Assembly: GCA_963739355.1 (NCBI GenBank)
Contig: CAVUAD010000005.1
Location: forward strand, 186,001 to 250,000
Reading direction: 5' to 3'
Origin: JAWVFM01 sp963739355
Lineage (GTDB): Bacteria > Actinomycetota > Thermoleophilia > Solirubrobacterales > 70-9
DNA length: 64,000 nucleotides
Positions 61,025 through 64,000 of the stretch are shown here, piece by piece. Every line of letters starts with the position of its first letter. Positions within the stretch are counted from its first letter, which is position 1. The translations under genes were made by a program, and so were the position numbers. The notes beneath the pieces are model-generated. The model worked only from the letters and a program-made list of their open reading frames with translations, was not told the origin of the DNA and did not search any database.

Positions 61025-62173
61025 CTAGCCGTTGATCACGGCGTCAAACGCCTCGGTGATCTTCTGTTCCTCTTCGCCAGAGATGCTTGGAGCGACGTCG
61101 CAGTTCTTCGTGAACTGCGCATCCGGGAAGATCAGCGGGTTCGTGGCCAGTTTCGGGTCGGTCTTCTCGAAGATCTGCTTCACGCCGTCGACCGGGGTGA
61201 AGTAGTTGTTGTAGGCCGCGATCTGCGCCTGGTTCTTCGGGTCGTAGACGTAGTTCATCCACGCCTCGGCCGCCGTCGGGTTCGGCGCGCCGACCGGGAT
61301 CACCATGTTGTCCGACCAGAGCATGCAGCCCTCCTTGGGCATGACGAACTGGATGTCCGGGTTGTCAGCCTGCAGCTGCACGGCGTCCCCGGACCACCCG
61401 ATTACCGCGTCCACGTCGCCGGCTGTGAGGTCACGCGCGTAGTCGTTGCCGGTGAAGCGCCGGATCTGGCCGTCGGCAGCGGCCGACTTGATCTTCGCGA
61501 TGGCGTCGAGCCAGTCCTGCTCGGTCGCGTTGTCGAGGTTGACGCCCATGCACTTCATGACGAGCGGCACCGTGTCGCGCATCTCCGTCAGCATGTCGAC
61601 CTTGCCCTTGTACTGCGGGTCGAAGAGGTCGCAGATGGACTTCACGTTGGGCGCGAGGTCCGTCCGCACCACGAGGCCCGTCATCCCGCTCTGCCACGGC
61701 ACGGAGAAGTCGCGGTTCTTGTCGAAGGAGGGATGCTGCAGCGACGGCACCAGGTTCTTCTCGACGTTGGGGATGCCCTGCTTGTCGAGGTTCTGGAGGT
61801 AGCCGAGCTCGTGCATCTTGTTAGCCATCCAGTCGGTGACGACGAAGATCGACCGGCCACCGGACTGGCCCTTGGCGAGCAGCGGCTGCATCTTGCCGAA
61901 GAACTCGGCGTTGTCGTTGACGTCCTCGATGTACTTCACGGAGACGCCCGTGGCCTGCTCGAAATCCGAGACGGTCTTCTTGTCGATGTAGAGGGGCCAG
62001 TTGGAGATGGTGATACCCCCGCTGGGCTTGCCCTGGAGGCTCACCGTCGCGGTCTTCTGGTCGGTGCTCCCGCCGCCCTCGACGCCGCCGCTCGAGCCGC
62101 ACGCCGCAATCCCAGCCGAAACCAGCACGGCAAGCGCCGCCAGCGCCACTGCCCTAAGTCCCCTCAGCATCAC
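61025..62173 (-). CDS. potD: Spermidine/putrescine-binding lipoprotein PotD-like
   Basis: 382 residues with a lipoprotein signal (ALAVLVSAGIAACGSSGG). Extracytoplasmic binding-protein segments include ISNWPLYIDKKTVSDFEQATGVSVKYIEDVNDNAEFFGKMQP and VPWQSGMTGLVV, and ALYDPKN-type C-terminal parts. The sequence is close to PotD/PotF. Binding residues were not mapped individually. Start codon abuts the potA stop. Confidence 0.92.
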   Translation of the reverse strand: MMLRGLRAVALAALAVLVSAGIAACGSSGGVEGGGSTDQKTATVSLQGKPSGGITISNWPLYIDKKTVSDFEQATGVSVKYIEDVNDNAEFFGKMQPLLAKGQSGGRSIFVVTDWMANKMHELGYLQNLDKQGIPNVEKNLVPSLQHPSFDKNRDFSVPWQSGMTGLVVRTDLAPNVKSICDLFDPQYKGKVDMLTEMRDTVPLVMKCMGVNLDNATEQDWLDAIAKIKSAAADGQIRRFTGNDYARDLTAGDVDAVIGWSGDAVQLQADNPDIQFVMPKEGCMLWSDNMVIPVGAPNPTAAEAWMNYVYDPKNQAQIAAYNNYFTPVDGVKQIFEKTDPKLATNPLIFPDAQFTKNCDVAPSISGEEEQKITEAFDAVING

Positions 62174-63391
62174 TCACTCGCTCTCTCCGGCGCCTGCCGG
62201 TTCAGATTCAGATTCAGTCGGCGACCCCGCGGCCGCCCCATTCGAAGATTCCCGCACCAGGTGCACGTGCTCCGGAGCCCAGCTCAGCTTGACGTGGGCC
62301 CCGCCGCCGGGCAGCCGCGACCGCTCGGCCTCGCTTGAGTTCGGCGCGAGGACCGTCATGGGCACGTCGCCCGCGAGCTTCACGACGATCTGCGTCGAGG
62401 TACCGAGGTACACGGAGCTCTCGACGATGCCGTCGACCGACGGCCAGCCGTCGGGCGGGCTCGCTCCCTCCGGGTCCAGCCGCAGCTTCTCCGGGCGCAC
62501 CACCGCGTGGCAGTGCGAGCCGGTGGGCATCCCGTCGGTGTTGGCGTGCACGTCGACGCCGGTGTCGAGCCTGATCACGCCGGCGGAGCTGACGCTGCCC
62601 GGCATGAGGTTGGAAACGCCGATGAACCCGGCGACGAAGGTCGTCGACGGCCGCTCGTAGACGCTCTCCGGCTCGTCGATCTGCTCGACCTTGCCGTGGT
62701 TCATCACCGCGATCCGGTCCGACATCGTGAGCGCCTCCTCCTGGTCGTGCGTCACGTACACGAACGTGATGCCGACCTCCCGCTGGATGCGCTTCAGCTC
62801 GATCTGCAGGCCCTTGCGCAGCTTCAGGTCGAGGGCGCCGAGCGGCTCGTCAAGCAGGAGGACCTTGGGCAGGTTGACCAGGGCGCGAGCCAGTGCGACC
62901 CGCTGCTGCTGGCCGCCCGAGAGCTGGCTCGGCTTGCGGTTCGTCTCCGCGGCCAGGCCGACCCGCTCGAGCTCCGTCTTCACGCGCCCGTCGATCTGGT
63001 CCTTCGGGACCTTCTTGCGGCGCAGGCCGAAGGCGACGTTCTCGGCGACGGAGAGATGGGGGAACAGGGCGTAGCTCTGGAAGACCGTGTTGGTCGGGCG
63101 CTTGAAGGCGGGAACGCCCGCCACGTCCTCGCCGTCGATCAGGATGCGCCCCGCCGTCGGCTGCTCGAACCCGGCGATCATCCGCAGGGTGGTCGTCTTG
63201 CCGCAGCCGCTTGGGCCGAGCATCGTGAAGAACTCGCCCTCTTCGAGGGTGAGCGTGAGGTCGTCGACCGCCCGGAGCGAGCCGAACTCCTTGGTGACGT
63301 CCTGGACCTGGACGCACGGCGACGCCGACGAGCCGGCCGGCTCCCTGGCGCCCGGCGCCTCTCCGCGTTGCTCCTGATCTAGGGCTGCTAT
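62174..63391 (-). CDS. potA: Spermidine/putrescine ABC transporter ATPase PotA-like; start codon unresolved
   Basis: Walker A MLGPSGCGKTT, signature LSGGQQQRVALARAL, Walker B VLLLDEPLGALD and a C-terminal TOBE-type domain are all on one frame. The conserved N-terminal strand (CVQVQDVTKEFGSLRAVDDLTLTLEEGEFFT) is in the same frame upstream of ATG 63223. Between it and the TAG at 63404-63406 no ATG, GTG or TTG occurs. ATA at 63389-63391 is the nearest start-like codon. Beginning at ATG 63223 would remove the first beta strand, so the true start may be non-canonical or a base may be wrong in the sequence. First gene of potA-potD-potB-potC-mmsA. Confidence 0.85.
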   Translation of the reverse strand: MAALDQEQRGEAPGAREPAGSSASPCVQVQDVTKEFGSLRAVDDLTLTLEEGEFFTMLGPSGCGKTTTLRMIAGFEQPTAGRILIDGEDVAGVPAFKRPTNTVFQSYALFPHLSVAENVAFGLRRKKVPKDQIDGRVKTELERVGLAAETNRKPSQLSGGQQQRVALARALVNLPKVLLLDEPLGALDLKLRKGLQIELKRIQREVGITFVYVTHDQEEALTMSDRIAVMNHGKVEQIDEPESVYERPSTTFVAGFIGVSNLMPGSVSSAGVIRLDTGVDVHANTDGMPTGSHCHAVVRPEKLRLDPEGASPPDGWPSVDGIVESSVYLGTSTQIVVKLAGDVPMTVLAPNSSEAERSRLPGGGAHVKLSWAPEHVHLVRESSNGAAAGSPTESESEPAGAGESE

Positions 63392-63610
63392 CGCTGTCTC
63401 TCTCTACTGACGCCAGTCCGGCGTCTCTCCCACACAGACTATGTCCGAATCAGCCGATGCGTGCAAGTGGCGGAAGTCCTAAATCGTCCGGCGTCGCTTG
63501 TACATGATGGATAATGGTCCTGAACATATTTCAACGCCGGAGCGCTTGCTATGGCGACGTTCTGGATATACCGTTTAGCGAGTTGTACTTAATGGCTCGA
63601 AGGAGGAGCG
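63392..63610. promoter_or_regulatory. Divergent promoter region between potA and the aminotransferase gene
   Basis: 219 bases, more AT-rich than its surroundings, without a gene. TTGCTA then TATACC (about 63547-63573) could form a promoter for the aminotransferase, and AGGAGG at 63601-63606 is its ribosome binding site. A PuuR-type operator was not recognised. Confidence 0.4.
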
Positions 63611-64000
63611 ATGGCGACGACTGAAGAGGCACCGGCTGCGGTGACCTACGACCCCGCACAGCTCCAGGATCAGGCGCTCAAGCACCTGTGGATGCACTTC
63701 ACCCGCATGGGCGGCTACGACGCCGGCCACGAGGTTCCGATCATCGCCCGCGGCGACGGCCCGTACGTCTATGACATCCACGGCAAGCGCTACCTCGACG
63801 GTCTCTCGGGCCTGTTCTGCGTCAACGCCGGCCACGGCCGCACGGAGCTTGGCGAGGCCGCCGCACGGCAGGTCGCGGAGCTCGACTTCTTCACCGTCTG
63901 GAGCTACGCGCACCCGCGCGCCATCGAGCTGGCCTCGAAGATCGCCAGCCTGACGCCGGGTGATCTGAACCGCGTGTTCTTCACCTCCGGCGGCTCGGAG
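63611..64000 (+). CDS. Class III aminotransferase, N-terminal part (C-terminus beyond window)
   Basis: 130 residues visible from ATG 63611 behind AGGAGG. YDPAQLQDQALKHLWMHFTRMGGYD and the PLP-fold start YDIHGKRYLDGLSGLFCVNAGHGR, then LNRVFFTSGGSE match the omega-amino-acid/putrescine-pyruvate aminotransferase subgroup (for example SpuC-like). With the pot transporter and aldehyde dehydrogenases it would start polyamine or beta-alanine catabolism. The PLP lysine is outside the window. Confidence 0.88.
   Translation, partial: MATTEEAPAAVTYDPAQLQDQALKHLWMHFTRMGGYDAGHEVPIIARGDGPYVYDIHGKRYLDGLSGLFCVNAGHGRTELGEAAARQVAELDFFTVWSYAHPRAIELASKIASLTPGDLNRVFFTSGGSE

Noticed and set aside
1..64000. CRISPR arrays, insertion sequences, prophage, tRNA or rRNA genes
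   Set aside because: No regularly spaced repeats, transposase, phage genes or tRNA-like T-arms beyond the tmRNA were seen; reading by eye can miss a single tRNA.

Overview
The window is a contiguous stretch of high-GC chromosomal DNA with dense, often overlapping genes, frequent GTG/TTG starts and an actinobacterial character. The evidence for this includes Pho boxes of the 11-bp GTTCAC type, an Rpf-like secreted transglycosylase behind a perfect CRP-type site, a tmRNA tag starting ADSH as in mycobacteria, an F420-type luciferase-like oxidoreductase and ftsE-ftsX linked to smpB. A secreted protein ending in a Lys-rich beta domain looks like the type I associate with Thermoleophilia/Solirubrobacterales. 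I infer a Thermoleophilia-like actinomycetota; this is a family-level impression, not a measured placement.

Layout. 1-9.5 kb: truncated sulfatase, SnoaL-like protein, an unusual Fpg/Nei glycosylase, then the most unusual block of the window (2397-5347). This block is three genes encoding a MauE-thioredoxin fusion, a Tat-exported methylamine-dehydrogenase-light-chain-like protein, and a MauF-type membrane protein fused to a beta-propeller. A lipoprotein, nadA and a large membrane protein follow. 9.5-21 kb: secreted PKD protein, split transketolase, the overlapping ftsE-ftsX-ctpA-RNase R run followed by smpB, a coiled-coil/HhH protein and a flavin disulfide oxidoreductase. 21.1-21.8 kb: a tmRNA gene (ssrA, minus strand) that protein prediction misses, and a subtilase relic. 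21.8-31.8 kb: DUF2855/LLM pair, SDR, a frameshifted metallophosphoesterase, the CRP-box/Rpf-like gene, SpoIIM-like protein, two crotonases, two HD-domain proteins and uppP.

32.1-47.0 kb is a phosphate island: PhoB-like regulator, a lone winged-helix protein, pstSCAB-phoU, a DUF47 protein, a TIM-barrel protein, ppx, an M1 peptidase, a PHP-glycosyltransferase fusion and ppk. Three promoters there carry 11-bp Pho-box repeats, so phosphate uptake, polyphosphate turnover and a probable glycolipid/glycan response look co-regulated. 47-52.3 kb: dinB, esterase, PYROXD2-like oxidoreductase, amidase. 52.3-64 kb is a probable polyamine/amine utilisation region: aldehyde dehydrogenase, universal stress protein, APC permease, PuuB-like oxidase, mmsA, potA-D-B-C, and the start of a class III aminotransferase.

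Several dispersed palindromic repeats sit at gene ends (1372-1482 and 13286-13345; 18183-18215 and 27101-27164; 31814-31849). No rRNA, tRNA, CRISPR array, insertion sequence or prophage was seen.
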